Assembly (NCBI GenBank): GCA_905215815.1
Contig: CAJMRN010000016.1
Span: 1-27,054 of the forward strand
DNA: 27,054 nucleotides
Direction of reading: 5' to 3'
Origin: an uncultured bacterium
GTDB lineage: Bacteria; Actinomycetota; Coriobacteriia; Coriobacteriales; Coriobacteriaceae
Shown: piece after piece, positions 7,992 through 15,916 of the stretch
Numbering within the stretch: position 1 is the first letter of the stretch
How the letters are laid out: each line of letters opens with the position of its first letter
Position numbers and translations under genes: made by a program
Notes under the pieces: model-generated
What the model saw: the letters and a program-made list of their open reading frames with translations, nothing else
Told to the model about the DNA's origin: nothing
Database searches by the model: none

Positions 7992-8055
7992 GAGCGTGGA
8001 TAATCTCCCACTTTGAGGCCGTACATAGACCAAAACCGGGAGATTATCCACGCTC
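7992..8055. repeat. 18-bp perfect inverted repeat between convergent genes
   Basis: The left arm (7992-8009) and right arm (8038-8055) pair perfectly over 18 bp around a 28-nt loop. It lies 4 bp after the RpiR stop codon, between convergent rpiR and pyrE. No strong T-run follows on either strand. It may still stop transcription, or it may be a dispersed repeat. Confidence 0.6.
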
Positions 8056-8064
8056 ATTTCTGAC

Positions 8065-8093
8065 TAGTCATTTAAGAACGTCCCCAATGACTA
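8065..8093 (+). repeat. Hairpin repeat, family 1, copy 1
   Basis: TAGTCATT (8065-8072) pairs with AATGACTA (8086-8093) around the 13-nt loop TAAGAACGTCCCC. Two further copies (10818-10842 and 22516-22546) keep the loop, with one base different, but change the outer stem on both sides. Confidence 0.75.
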
Positions 8094-8145
8094 CCCATCC
8101 GGAGCAAGGCAACGCCGCAAGAAGAGGACGGACAGTGAGCGACGT

Positions 8146-8279
8146 CCAGAGCGAACAAGTTGGCATGAAAAAGGCAAGGCATAGACCTTCTGGTCATGCC
8201 TCGCCTTTTGAATGACAAATTGTCGCCCTGGGCGGCGCGCAGCGTCGGGCCGTTACGCGGGTTGGTAAACCCGCGTAAC
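8146..8279 (-). ncRNA. Structured 3'-UTR element, copy B (after pyrE)
   Basis: On the minus strand this begins 3 nt after the pyrE stop codon. It has a perfect 12-bp hairpin (8252-8279, 4-nt loop), the linker GGCCCGACGCTGC, and an outer stem (8146-8153 with 8224-8231, a 1-nt bulge, then 4 pairs). The outer stem encloses a long inner hairpin (8169-8209) with the same GACC/AGAA/GGTC tip and the same bulge as copy A. Wobble pairs at 8176/8202 and 8150/8227 pair only in minus-strand RNA. Compared with copy A, several stem positions have changed on both sides and kept pairing. Confidence 0.68.
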
Positions 8280-8282
8280 CAC

Positions 8283-8966
8283 CTACTCCTGTGCTCCGTA
8301 CTGCTCGTAGTAAGCGTCGATGGCGGCCTTGAGCTCGTCGTCGATGACGACCTTGCCGTCGATCTCGTGGTTGTAGAGAGTCTCGACGACCTCGGCCATG
8401 GAAACGATGCTCGCGACGGGGAAGCCGTACTTGGCCTCGATCTCCTTCTGCGCGGTGGTCACGCCGCCCTTGCCGACCTCCATGCGGTTGAGAGACACGA
8501 TGAGGCCCTTGATCTCGACATCGGCAGCAGCCTTGACCTTGGGATAGGTCTCGTCGATGGACTTACCGCTGGTGGTGACGTCCTCGACCATGACCACGCG
8601 GTCGCCGTCCTGAGGCTCATAGCCCAGCAGGTTGCCCTTGTCGGCACCGTGGTCCTTGGCCTCCTTGCGGTCGCAGCAGTACTTGACCTCCTTGCCGTAC
8701 AGCTCGTGGTAGGCAATTGCGGTCACGACGGCCAGCGGAATACCCTTGTAGGCCGGTCCAAACAGCACATCAAAGTCGTCGCCAAAGTTATCGTGGATGG
8801 CCTGGGCGTAATACTCGCCCAGCTTCTTGAGCTGATAGCCCGTCACGTAAGCGCCGGCGTTCATAAAGAACGGGGACTGACGGCCGCTCTTGAGCGTAAA
8901 GCTGCCGAACTTAAGAACGTCGGACTCGACCATGAACTTGATGAACTCTTGCTTGTAAGCCTCCAT
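8283..8966 (-). CDS. pyrE: Orotate phosphoribosyltransferase
   Basis: The 227-aa enzyme converts orotate and PRPP to orotidine 5'-phosphate in pyrimidine synthesis. The PRPP-binding motif VVMVEDVTTSGKS is at 124-136. The flexible catalytic loop DRKEAKDHG (99-107) contains the conserved lysines and histidine. The length is usual for the family. The ATG at 8966 has AGGAG 6-7 nt upstream. It stands alone: the gene upstream is the LuxR protein, 119 bp away in the same direction, and no other pyr gene is near. The 3' end is followed at once by structured element B. Confidence 0.95.
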   Translation of the reverse strand: MEAYKQEFIKFMVESDVLKFGSFTLKSGRQSPFFMNAGAYVTGYQLKKLGEYYAQAIHDNFGDDFDVLFGPAYKGIPLAVVTAIAYHELYGKEVKYCCDRKEAKDHGADKGNLLGYEPQDGDRVVMVEDVTTSGKSIDETYPKVKAAADVEIKGLIVSLNRMEVGKGGVTTAQKEIEAKYGFPVASIVSMAEVVETLYNHEIDGKVVIDDELKAAIDAYYEQYGAQE

Positions 8967-9085
8967 GCGGGCTCCTCTCGTAATCGCGTACGTGCCTTCC
9001 AGTTTAGCGCAGGCGAAGCGTCGATGCGGGCGCGCTTTGAGGCCACACCCCCGTTAGAGTAAGGGACTGGTCGGCGTCTCACACG

Positions 9086-10630
9086 TTAGTCATTTGGTGT
9101 CCAGGACCAGAAGAAGTTGATAAGGGCCACGCGCGAGGCGGTGCCGCTCTTTTTGTTGATCGAGGAAATGTGACGGTAGAGCGTGGAGCGCGAAAGGAAA
9201 AGCGTTGCAGCGATGTCCTGAACGCTCTGGTCCGAAACGACCAAGGCCTCAAGAATATCGCGCTCGCGCTCTGTAAGCTCAAAGGTGGCGACGAAGGCAT
9301 CGAGGCGTTCATCGGACGTGAGCTCCGCTGCCTCCACGGGCTCGGAGTCGGAGCATGTGGGCGCAAGATCCCCACCAAGATCATCAGTGGCAAGCGGCAG
9401 GCCGTCCTGCATCACGACATCATCGGCCCGTTGCCCCAACTGCCCCAGCAGCGTAATCGCAATACCCACAAACATCACGAGCGCCGCGCCGACTGCCACC
9501 AGCACGTTTTGACTCGAGATGATCGCCACCGCCGGCGCCGTCACGAGCACCGAGCACACGTTGTTGACGACGCGACCCATGCACGGCCAAAAATATGACC
9601 AGCGCGCATAGAGTGAGATGGCGGCGAATTTTGTGGTAAAGAACACCACAAAGAAGCCCGAGCCCAGATAAAAGATGATCGTGGCAGCAAGCTCGTTGCC
9701 GCCATTGCCATCGATGATGAGCACAAAGAACGAAAGCGTGGACAGCATGGCGACACATGTCATGCCGATATTCATATACGAGCGGTCGTGCAGGTCAAAT
9801 AGTGCGCCGGCGGCCAACGAGCTCACGACAAGCAGCAGGCGCGGCCAGTCACCCAAATCAACGGCTCCGGTAGCATACAGGGTTGTGAGGCCCGCGTTGA
9901 GAGCGGCGAATACGCCGGAAAGATACGCTGTCGCCACGGTCAGGCGAACTACGGTGCGGCGAAATGCCGCCTTTGCCTCGGGATCGTCATGCCATTTGGC
10001 GCCATATTCCAGAGCATCTACCGAAAGCCCGGCAGCACTGGGTTCGAAGTTGGGATCGGACTCGTCGCGCAGCTTGGCGCGTCGGGCACCGTGGAGCAAC
10101 GCTACCTGCGCGATCGCACAGATGACCAGAACAGCCTGCTGAGGAATACCAACAGGCATCGCCATGTGGTTGAACACCTGTACCAGAACGCCCATGGCAT
10201 AGGAAAGTGCTGCGGCGCGCGCCAAGCAGGGCGTCCGCGCAAAGCGTCGCGCAAAGTTTGCGTGGGCAGTCGATCCGCAGTAGCCCAGGGCGCAGCACGC
10301 CACCAGGCCGCCGGCAATTACCACCTCAAACCGCACTGCCATAATCATCAGCAGCAACGCCGATACCAAAAGCACGCCTGTAATATCGCTCGTCGCATCG
10401 ATCGTCTGGGAACGGCGATAGTACAGAAATGGGCGCACGAAAAAGCCAATCACGCTCGCGCCGACAACGATGCTCTCGTAGATGACGACCTCACTCGATG
10501 GCACGAACTCGGCTATGCGCACATCAAAAAGATACTCGCACGCCAAAAACGTGAAGAAGAACAGCGCCAGGCATATAATCTCCCGAATGCCCCGACGCAG
10601 ATATGCGGTTGTGTCTCCCATGCCCCTCAC
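9086..10630 (-). CDS. Membrane-bound LuxR-family transcriptional regulator (12 TM)
   Basis: The product is 514 aa from a GTG at 10630; an ATG at 10621 is an equally possible start. About twelve hydrophobic segments span residues 15-392, arranged like a transporter. A charged, acidic linker follows, then a LuxR/GerE HTH from residue 450 (TERERDILEALVVSDQSVQD, then LSRSTLYRHISSINKKS). Proteins of this build are abundant in Coriobacteriia. The membrane part is thought to sense or bind a ligand, but the ligand is unknown in almost all cases. There is no kinase or receiver domain. It has a good promoter of its own (10666-10695). No adjacent gene is an obvious target. Confidence 0.88.
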   Translation of the reverse strand: MRGMGDTTAYLRRGIREIICLALFFFTFLACEYLFDVRIAEFVPSSEVVIYESIVVGASVIGFFVRPFLYYRRSQTIDATSDITGVLLVSALLLMIMAVRFEVVIAGGLVACCALGYCGSTAHANFARRFARTPCLARAAALSYAMGVLVQVFNHMAMPVGIPQQAVLVICAIAQVALLHGARRAKLRDESDPNFEPSAAGLSVDALEYGAKWHDDPEAKAAFRRTVVRLTVATAYLSGVFAALNAGLTTLYATGAVDLGDWPRLLLVVSSLAAGALFDLHDRSYMNIGMTCVAMLSTLSFFVLIIDGNGGNELAATIIFYLGSGFFVVFFTTKFAAISLYARWSYFWPCMGRVVNNVCSVLVTAPAVAIISSQNVLVAVGAALVMFVGIAITLLGQLGQRADDVVMQDGLPLATDDLGGDLAPTCSDSEPVEAAELTSDERLDAFVATFELTERERDILEALVVSDQSVQDIAATLFLSRSTLYRHISSINKKSGTASRVALINFFWSWTPND

Positions 10631-10665
10631 GGTTAACCCCCGGCCGCTTAATTGGTCTGGAATCT

Positions 10666-10695
10666 ATTTTAATAAAGAATCAATCTCAATATCAA
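10666..10695 (-). promoter_or_regulatory. Sigma-70-type promoter of the LuxR gene
   Basis: On the minus strand, -35 TTGATA (10690-10695) and -10 TAAAAT (10666-10671) are 18 nt apart. Each matches 5 of 6 consensus bases, in an AT-rich island within GC-rich DNA. Confidence 0.65.
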
Positions 10696-10817
10696 AACCA
10701 AGCTCGAAATGCTGCTAATTCGACCCCAGTCGTCCACATCACGCCGAGATTTTGAGCCGCATGGCCCAGAAGGGGCACGCGCGACCTCTAGCTCGGCAAG
10801 GAGTGTTTTCAACTGCG

Positions 10818-10842
10818 CTCATTTAAGTACGTCCCCAATGAG
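10818..10842 (+). repeat. Hairpin repeat, family 1, copy 2
   Basis: CTCATT (10818-10823) pairs with AATGAG (10837-10842) around the loop TAAGTACGTCCCC. It directly abuts the T-run side of the ROK-gene terminator. Confidence 0.72.
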
Positions 10843-10843
10843 T

Positions 10844-10885
10844 AAAACCACCCCCATTTCCCGTGCTAAGGAAATAGGGGCGGTT
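10844..10885 (-). terminator. Terminator of the MFS/glycosidase/ROK operon
   Basis: On the minus strand a 16-bp stem (10846-10861 with 10870-10885) with an 8-nt loop is followed by TTTT. Two positions pair only as G-U in the minus-strand RNA, which fixes its direction. It lies about 43 nt after the ROK stop codon. Confidence 0.85.
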
Positions 10886-10928
10886 CACGCCGGCCTTTAT
10901 CTTTTTCGACAGCCTTGTTTGGCTCGCG

Positions 10929-11840
10929 CTACACCAGGCGCATGGCCTCCTGGACAGTACCGTAAAGGTTGGCGTCGTTGCCGAGCTCGGCCACCTTTAT
11001 CTGCGGCACAGGAATGCCAGCAAGGGTCCCTTCGTAACTCGCGAGGGCCAGCGGCATCTGCGCACGCAGGGCATCGACGAGCTCGGGATGGCACGAGATG
11101 CCGCCTGCGATCACAAAGACCTCGGGGTCGAGCACGGCCTGCAGGTTGATGAGCTGTCCGTCAAATGCGCGAGCGTAGCGGTCGAGCGCGCGCTGCGCCG
11201 CTATGTCGCCATCCGCGATCCACTCAAAGACGCGGCGGCCGTCCACCGGAGAATCCGCAGGCAGGCCCTTCTCGGCAACGGCGGCATCGCGGAGCGCGCG
11301 CCAACCGCCCGAGCCCGCAAAGGAGTTTTCCATGCTCGCGGCAGTCGTGACATCGTTGCGCAAGAAGCTGAACTCGCCTGCAAAGCAGTGCGCGCCGCGC
11401 AGGACCTTGCCGTCGATGACGATACCGCCGCCGATGCCCGTGCCAATAGCGAGTACCACGCCAAAACGCGTCCCGCGCAGGGCGCCAGCCGCATACTCAC
11501 CGAGTGCACAGCACTTACCGTCGTTATTGACGGCAACCGGCACCCCCAGCGCCTCGCGCATGAGCTTTCCCAGTGGGCAGCCGTCCATAAACGTGAGCGC
11601 ACCGCCGCGATGGATCGTTCCCGTGACATCTCCCTCGTAAATACCGCCGGGTGCGCTCACGCCTACGGCGTTCACGCGCTCGCGGTACGGCTCGACGAGC
11701 CCGATCAACGCCGAAACGGTCTCCTCAGCCGTGGTAAAGCCCGTCGGCAGGCTCCCGCGCTCGCGGATGGAAAAATCCTCGCCCAGCACAGCCCATTTAA
11801 CGGCCGTACCGCCCACATCGATTCCAAAGAACTCCTGCAT
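10929..11840 (-). CDS. ROK-family sugar kinase
   Basis: The protein is 303 aa. The N-terminal ATP site is GIDVGGTAVKWAV (6-18). The catalytic aspartate is Asp107 in NNDGKCCALGE. The second glycine-rich motif is GTGIGGGI (133-140). The usual ROK zinc motif (CGxxGCxE) is absent: after His151 the sequence is CFAGEFSFL. That resembles non-zinc ROK enzymes such as beta-glucoside kinases rather than glucokinases with zinc. It is the last gene of an operon with an MFS transporter and a glycosidase, so it probably phosphorylates the sugar they deliver (inference). The ATG at 11840 has GAGGGG upstream. The 111-bp gap before it holds only weak hairpins. Confidence 0.88.
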   Translation of the reverse strand: MQEFFGIDVGGTAVKWAVLGEDFSIRERGSLPTGFTTAEETVSALIGLVEPYRERVNAVGVSAPGGIYEGDVTGTIHRGGALTFMDGCPLGKLMREALGVPVAVNNDGKCCALGEYAAGALRGTRFGVVLAIGTGIGGGIVIDGKVLRGAHCFAGEFSFLRNDVTTAASMENSFAGSGGWRALRDAAVAEKGLPADSPVDGRRVFEWIADGDIAAQRALDRYARAFDGQLINLQAVLDPEVFVIAGGISCHPELVDALRAQMPLALASYEGTLAGIPVPQIKVAELGNDANLYGTVQEAMRLV

Positions 11841-11951
11841 ATTCGCCCCTCACGTGCCATAGCCCCGAACGCGCATCGCCGCGACCACCACAGGGGCTGC
11901 CCTTATGATGGTCGTGCAGCAAATCGCGCCCGGAGCCGATTATCTCTATTA

Positions 11952-13484
11952 TTACGCCTCTACTTTAGTCAGACGAAGCAACATATACTGCTTACTAGGG
12001 AGGTCGATGCGGAACTTGCCCTCAAAGGTTCCGGGAAGCTCTTCCTCCGTCATGTCCCATGTGTCCACGACATTCACCTTGTAACGAGCGCCCGCCTCGC
12101 CCTCAAACTCACGATACGCCGGACGGTTGAACCCAAAGTACATAAGGACATCGGCAGTCCCGTGGCCATGATCGTTGGACATACAGGTGACATCCCAGGT
12201 AAACGTACCGTCAAGGATGCCGACCTCATCGGGCACCCAGTCAAAATCGGCCGGCAGCGCCTCCATGTAGCGACGGCAAAAGCCAATGCGATCGGGCGAA
12301 TCGCCGTAGAGCTTGCCGCCGTGCGCCCACCACAGCTTGGGTCCGCGGTCGACGTAGGTCTCACCGTGGGTCACATAACCGCCACGCAAACTGCCCTCCC
12401 AAAAACGACGTACGAGTTCCTGAGCGGTCAGGTTACCCCAGCCCCAGTTGATGTTGCCCTCATAGCCGACCTCGTCGATCAAAACCGGCTTGCTATACTG
12501 CGCGCGCAGCATGGTGACGTCCTCGGCTGTGTTCTTGAGGTCGCACCTCTGGTAGCTCACGTGCGTAATCCACGGATGACTGTGGTCAAAGATCTCACGG
12601 CAATTGTGGATACTGCGCAGATGACCATACGGGTCGTTCGCCATGATGATACGGGCATAGCGGTCCCAGTCCTCGGCCGGCTTCCACGGCATAAGGTCCC
12701 ACTCATTGGCAAGGCTCCACCAAATGTTCTTGTATGCCGAGAAGCGACGAGCGACATACGTCAGGTAGAAAATATCCTCCTCGCGCGTCATACGAGAGAA
12801 GCCCCAGTCCTCAGGCTTGTCATACGGATGCAAAACGATGAGATCCGCCTGGATGCCCAGCTCGTCAAGCTGCTCGATGCGGTGCTCGAGGTTTTCCCAA
12901 AACGGCTCATAGAAGCGAAAATGGTCGAAATCGCCCTTCTCGCCTTCATAGGCATACATCGCTGGGTCCTCAACGTTATAGTCGTAGAACTTGGGGAAGA
13001 CGCACATGCGGATCTTGTTAAAAGGTGCCTCTGCGAGCGTCTCGAGCGTCTGCTCCTGCAGCTGAACATCCTGGTTGGTCCAGGCATAGCATGTGGTGCC
13101 AAAGGGCAGGTAGCGCGTTCCATCCTCGTAGGCAAAGTTGAAATCCTCGTCAGTAATGAACGGAGCTCCGTGGGCGAGCACATCCTTTGCCAGCAGCACG
13201 CGACCATGATTGGCGCCCGTGGCGGGCACGGCCTCAAAAGAGCCGGCGGCACCATCGAGCTCGGGGTCATTGGAGCTCACCGTGTAGTTCCAGACACCGG
13301 CACTCTCGGGCATAAAGTTGATTCCGTAGCAGCCATTGCCCTTGTAGAAGCCATGGACCTCAAAGCTGTCCTGGCCATCCGCGCGGTCAAATCGCGCCGA
13401 CAGCTCGACTTCGACATAGGGATTGCCGGCCGCAGTGCCCGCGAGCTCGAGCTTAAACACCTTGTACTGCTCGACGATAGTCAT
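11952..13484 (-). CDS. Glycoside hydrolase with DUF5060, DUF4038-like and DUF5605 domains
   Basis: The protein is 510 aa without a signal peptide. An N-terminal beta-sandwich (about 1-95, DUF5060-like) leads into a TIM barrel (about 105-420). The acid/base candidate is Glu261 in WWSLANEWDLM and the nucleophile candidate is Glu338 in VLIDEVGYEG. The C-terminal beta domain (about 430-510) fits DUF5605. Architecture and motifs place it with apiosidase/GH140- and GH5-like enzymes. The substrate is unknown. It lies 87 bp after the MFS gene and 111 bp before the ROK kinase, so the three probably act in sequence inside the cell: import, hydrolysis, phosphorylation. The ATG at 13484 has GGAGG 8 nt upstream. 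Confidence 0.82.
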   Translation of the reverse strand: MTIVEQYKVFKLELAGTAAGNPYVEVELSARFDRADGQDSFEVHGFYKGNGCYGINFMPESAGVWNYTVSSNDPELDGAAGSFEAVPATGANHGRVLLAKDVLAHGAPFITDEDFNFAYEDGTRYLPFGTTCYAWTNQDVQLQEQTLETLAEAPFNKIRMCVFPKFYDYNVEDPAMYAYEGEKGDFDHFRFYEPFWENLEHRIEQLDELGIQADLIVLHPYDKPEDWGFSRMTREEDIFYLTYVARRFSAYKNIWWSLANEWDLMPWKPAEDWDRYARIIMANDPYGHLRSIHNCREIFDHSHPWITHVSYQRCDLKNTAEDVTMLRAQYSKPVLIDEVGYEGNINWGWGNLTAQELVRRFWEGSLRGGYVTHGETYVDRGPKLWWAHGGKLYGDSPDRIGFCRRYMEALPADFDWVPDEVGILDGTFTWDVTCMSNDHGHGTADVLMYFGFNRPAYREFEGEAGARYKVNVVDTWDMTEEELPGTFEGKFRIDLPSKQYMLLRLTKVEA

Positions 13485-13521
13485 GATAACGCCTCCAAGT
13501 TAAGCGATTGAATAGTCGGAG

Positions 13522-13553
13522 TCCGTCGGGCAACACGAACGCAGCCCGACGGA
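13522..13553 (-). other. Intercistronic hairpin in the MFS-glycosidase gap
   Basis: TCCGTCGGGC (13522-13531) pairs perfectly with GCCCGACGGA (13544-13553) around a 12-nt loop. It lies 18 nt after the MFS stop codon with no T-run, so it is more likely an RNA-stability or processing element than a terminator. Confidence 0.6.
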
Positions 13554-13571
13554 ATGAAAGAGAGTGGCAAA

Positions 13572-14864
13572 TTACTTGGCGCTCTTGATGAGCATGATGG
13601 ACACATAGCCCACGGCGATGAGCACGATGGAGATTGGGAACGCCATGAAATAGGAGCCAGTGGCGACAACGATTGCCGAGGTCACGATGGGACCAAGGAT
13701 CTGACCGATGGTGTTGGCGATATTGAGGATGCCCAGGTCCTTGCCGGCGTTCTCCTTATCGGGCAGAACATCGACATTGAGCGCCTGGTCCACGGAAGAG
13801 TAGATACCGTAGCCAAGTCCGGCGAGCAGAGCAAATCCGTACATGCCGATAACGGACTTAAGTAGCCAGGGCAGGGCGATACCGATACACATCATAATCG
13901 TTGCGACGAGGATGATAGGCTTGCGGCGGCCGATCTTGTCGGAGATGGCGCCCGAGGTAAGCGAGGCGACAAGCGACACGACCATGATCACGACGGACAT
14001 ACTCGAAAGAACTGCGCCGGCTTCTGCCACGGGAAGACCGATGTACTTCTCGAGGATATAGAGCTGATAGCCGTTGATGCAGAAGTAACCGAAGATGAGG
14101 AGCAGACGGCCAAAGAGCGCCAGATAAAAGTCGCGGCAGTTCTTGGTGGGCGGAACGAACATGAGCAGCAGCGACTTGAGATTGAGCTTCTCAGACTGCT
14201 CGCCCTCGTCAAGAGCGGCAGACTTCTCGCGCGGCCAAATGATGACGGCGAGGATGCCGGTCAGCAACCAAGAGACCGTGCCGATGATAAAGCCAGGAAC
14301 TGGGTTGGAGAGGAACTGCGTACCGATGATGGTGCCAATCGACTGGCCGGCCGTTGCGCCGCCGCCATAGAATGCGGAGAGCGTGCCGCGCTTGTTAAGC
14401 GGGATGCGGTCGGAAAGCACGGCAACAGCAGGGGCAAGCATGCAGTTGAGGCCAATCTGCAGCACGCACCAGGAGGCGACGATCATGGGAAGTGTGGTCG
14501 CGACCGAAGTGCTCCAGAAAGCACAGCCGCAGATAAAACCGCCGAGAACGATAAACGGCGTGCGCTTGCCAAAGCGGCTGTGGCAGTGGTCGGAAAGCGC
14601 GCCGAAAACGAGATTTGAGAACAGGGCGAAGATCGAACCGACCGAGTTCATCGCCGCGAGAATTGCCTCGGGCTGGCCAATATTAAGGCCGTTAAAACGC
14701 TCGGGGAACAAGACGTTGGAGCCGATTGTTCCCGACATCATCCACATGATTCCGAAGATGATAAAGCCGATCATAAAGCGCCATGTCTCGGTTTTGGTCA
14801 TGGGCTTTCCGGTATCGGGGGCGATGGCGTTCTCGTCAATCGCCGCGGCGGTTTGATTTGCCAT
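13572..14864 (-). CDS. MFS/GPH-type sugar transporter
   Basis: The protein is 430 aa with about twelve transmembrane segments and a cytoplasmic N-terminus. The MFS motif A appears twice, as GALSDHCHSRFGKRTP (88-103) and GAISDKIGRRKPI (305-317), as expected for the two pseudo-symmetric halves. The first form, with an S-R-F-G-[KR]-R-T-P-[FY] ending, is typical of sugar:cation symporters of the GPH and sucrose types. It is the first gene of the operon with a glycosidase and a ROK kinase, so it probably imports an oligosaccharide or glycoside without phosphorylating it. It is divergent from a TetR gene with strong palindromes in between, which suggests TetR control. The ATG at 14864 has AGAGG upstream. 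Confidence 0.88.
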   Translation of the reverse strand: MANQTAAAIDENAIAPDTGKPMTKTETWRFMIGFIIFGIMWMMSGTIGSNVLFPERFNGLNIGQPEAILAAMNSVGSIFALFSNLVFGALSDHCHSRFGKRTPFIVLGGFICGCAFWSTSVATTLPMIVASWCVLQIGLNCMLAPAVAVLSDRIPLNKRGTLSAFYGGGATAGQSIGTIIGTQFLSNPVPGFIIGTVSWLLTGILAVIIWPREKSAALDEGEQSEKLNLKSLLLMFVPPTKNCRDFYLALFGRLLLIFGYFCINGYQLYILEKYIGLPVAEAGAVLSSMSVVIMVVSLVASLTSGAISDKIGRRKPIILVATIMMCIGIALPWLLKSVIGMYGFALLAGLGYGIYSSVDQALNVDVLPDKENAGKDLGILNIANTIGQILGPIVTSAIVVATGSYFMAFPISIVLIAVGYVSIMLIKSAK

Positions 14865-14988
14865 GGAATAGATCCTCTCTGTGATGGAATGCGCGAGGGC
14901 GCTCGTGCACCAAGGGTCAAGGGGTCAAACCCGCTGGATGCGGCGGCCGTGGAATGGGGTACGGCTGCTCGCGAGCGTCTGTTGAGTT

Positions 14989-15012
14989 GTTACTTACTAA
15001 CTAGTAAGTAAC
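14989..15012. promoter_or_regulatory. Palindromic operator 1 (TetR/MFS intergenic)
   Basis: An 11-bp perfect inverted repeat, GTTACTTACTA and its complement, is separated by 2 nt. It lies between divergent MFS and TetR genes and shares TTACTnA half-sites with the palindrome at 15034-15051. It is a probable TetR binding site. Confidence 0.7.
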
Positions 15013-15033
15013 TCCACGACCTGTATAGTACGC

Positions 15034-15051
15034 TTACTAAGTACTTAGTAA
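15034..15051. promoter_or_regulatory. Palindromic operator 2 (TetR/MFS intergenic)
   Basis: TTACTAAGTACTTAGTAA is a perfect 18-bp palindrome, 21 bp from operator 1. On the minus strand a candidate MFS promoter overlaps it (-35 TTACTA, 18 nt, -10 TATACA), so binding would block transcription. The rest of the 307-bp gap (14865-15171) shows no further clear signal. Confidence 0.7.
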
Positions 15052-15171
15052 CCTATAAGAGCGGTAAACGGTTGTTTTGAACCGCTGAACGGCTGAGGTA
15101 AGCTATGGGGGTATACAAAAGGCATTTGGCGGCAATACTCGAGCCGCCCTAAATAAGGCAGCGCGATTTAT

Positions 15172-15813
15172 ATGGACACTCAGAAAACTCCCACACCCGC
15201 GGCAAAGAAACGCAGCGCTGCGGCGCAGGAACGCCTTGACCAGATTGTTTCGGCGGCCGTGCGGCTTATCAACGCGCGCGGCTTTAACGGCATGTCGCTC
15301 CAGGCGGTAGCCGACGAGGTGGGCATCACCCAGGCGGGCGTGCTGCACTACGTGGGCAGCAAGCACGGGCTTTTGGTCGAGGTGATCCGTCGCTATTACG
15401 ATCGCAGCTCAACCTTAGACGACTATCTCTCCCTCTTTCATCCTGGCGGGGCATTTGAGGGCCAGAGCCCCAAGATTCCCGAATACTGCCGTCTGCTCGT
15501 GGCGGAGAACAACAGTCAGCCCGAGCTCGTCATGCTCTTCCAGATGCTCAATACCGAGGCCATGAGCACGGAGAGCCCCCTGCACGAGTATTTCAACGAC
15601 CGCTCGCGCGGAGTTATCGAGCCCGAGCCCGATGTTAACTGGAGCGTTCCCGAGGGAATCGACGCCACCGAAGCCATCTCGTGCGCGCTGGCGGCGATGT
15701 ACGGATTGGAAGGCCGTTGGGTGGCGCGACCCGACGAGATCGACTATCCCGCCGAGTGGTCTAAGTTCGAGGACATCCTCTTTCCCCTTCCCCTCTGGGA
15801 GGGCTACCGTTAA
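15172..15813 (+). CDS. TetR-family transcriptional regulator
   Basis: The protein is 213 aa. The N-terminal HTH (about 22-68) reads QIVSAAVRLINARGFNGMSL, then AVADEVGITQAGVLHYVGSK, which is diagnostic of TetR. The all-helical C-terminal ligand domain is not recognisable by sequence. It ends with the conserved-looking FEDILFPLPLWEGYR. It is divergent from the MFS/glycosidase/ROK operon with two palindromes in the gap, so it probably represses both that operon and itself. TetR regulators of sugar operons are less common than LacI or AraC types. The ATG at 15172 has only a weak ribosome site (AAGG, 13 nt away), so expression may be low. Confidence 0.92.
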   Translation: MDTQKTPTPAAKKRSAAAQERLDQIVSAAVRLINARGFNGMSLQAVADEVGITQAGVLHYVGSKHGLLVEVIRRYYDRSSTLDDYLSLFHPGGAFEGQSPKIPEYCRLLVAENNSQPELVMLFQMLNTEAMSTESPLHEYFNDRSRGVIEPEPDVNWSVPEGIDATEAISCALAAMYGLEGRWVARPDEIDYPAEWSKFEDILFPLPLWEGYR

Positions 15814-15863
15814 GAGCGGCGGTATGCAATCGCCATTACCAACCGCAACGGCTGTGTCGATAC

Positions 15864-15898
15864 AAAAAGGCCCGGGCTACCACCCGGGCCTTTTCTCT
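15864..15898. terminator. Bidirectional terminator between TetR and GH140-like genes
   Basis: AAAAGGCCCGGG (15865-15876) pairs perfectly with CCCGGGCCTTTT (15883-15894). T-runs follow on both strands, and the genes on either side are convergent. Confidence 0.92.
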
Positions 15899-15916
15899 TG
15901 CGTTATTCCGTTTTCC

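Noticed and set aside
11088..13511. An 807-codon plus-strand open frame opposite the ROK and DUF5605 genes
   Set aside because: It runs across two well-supported genes and their gap, has no ribosome site and no recognisable domain.
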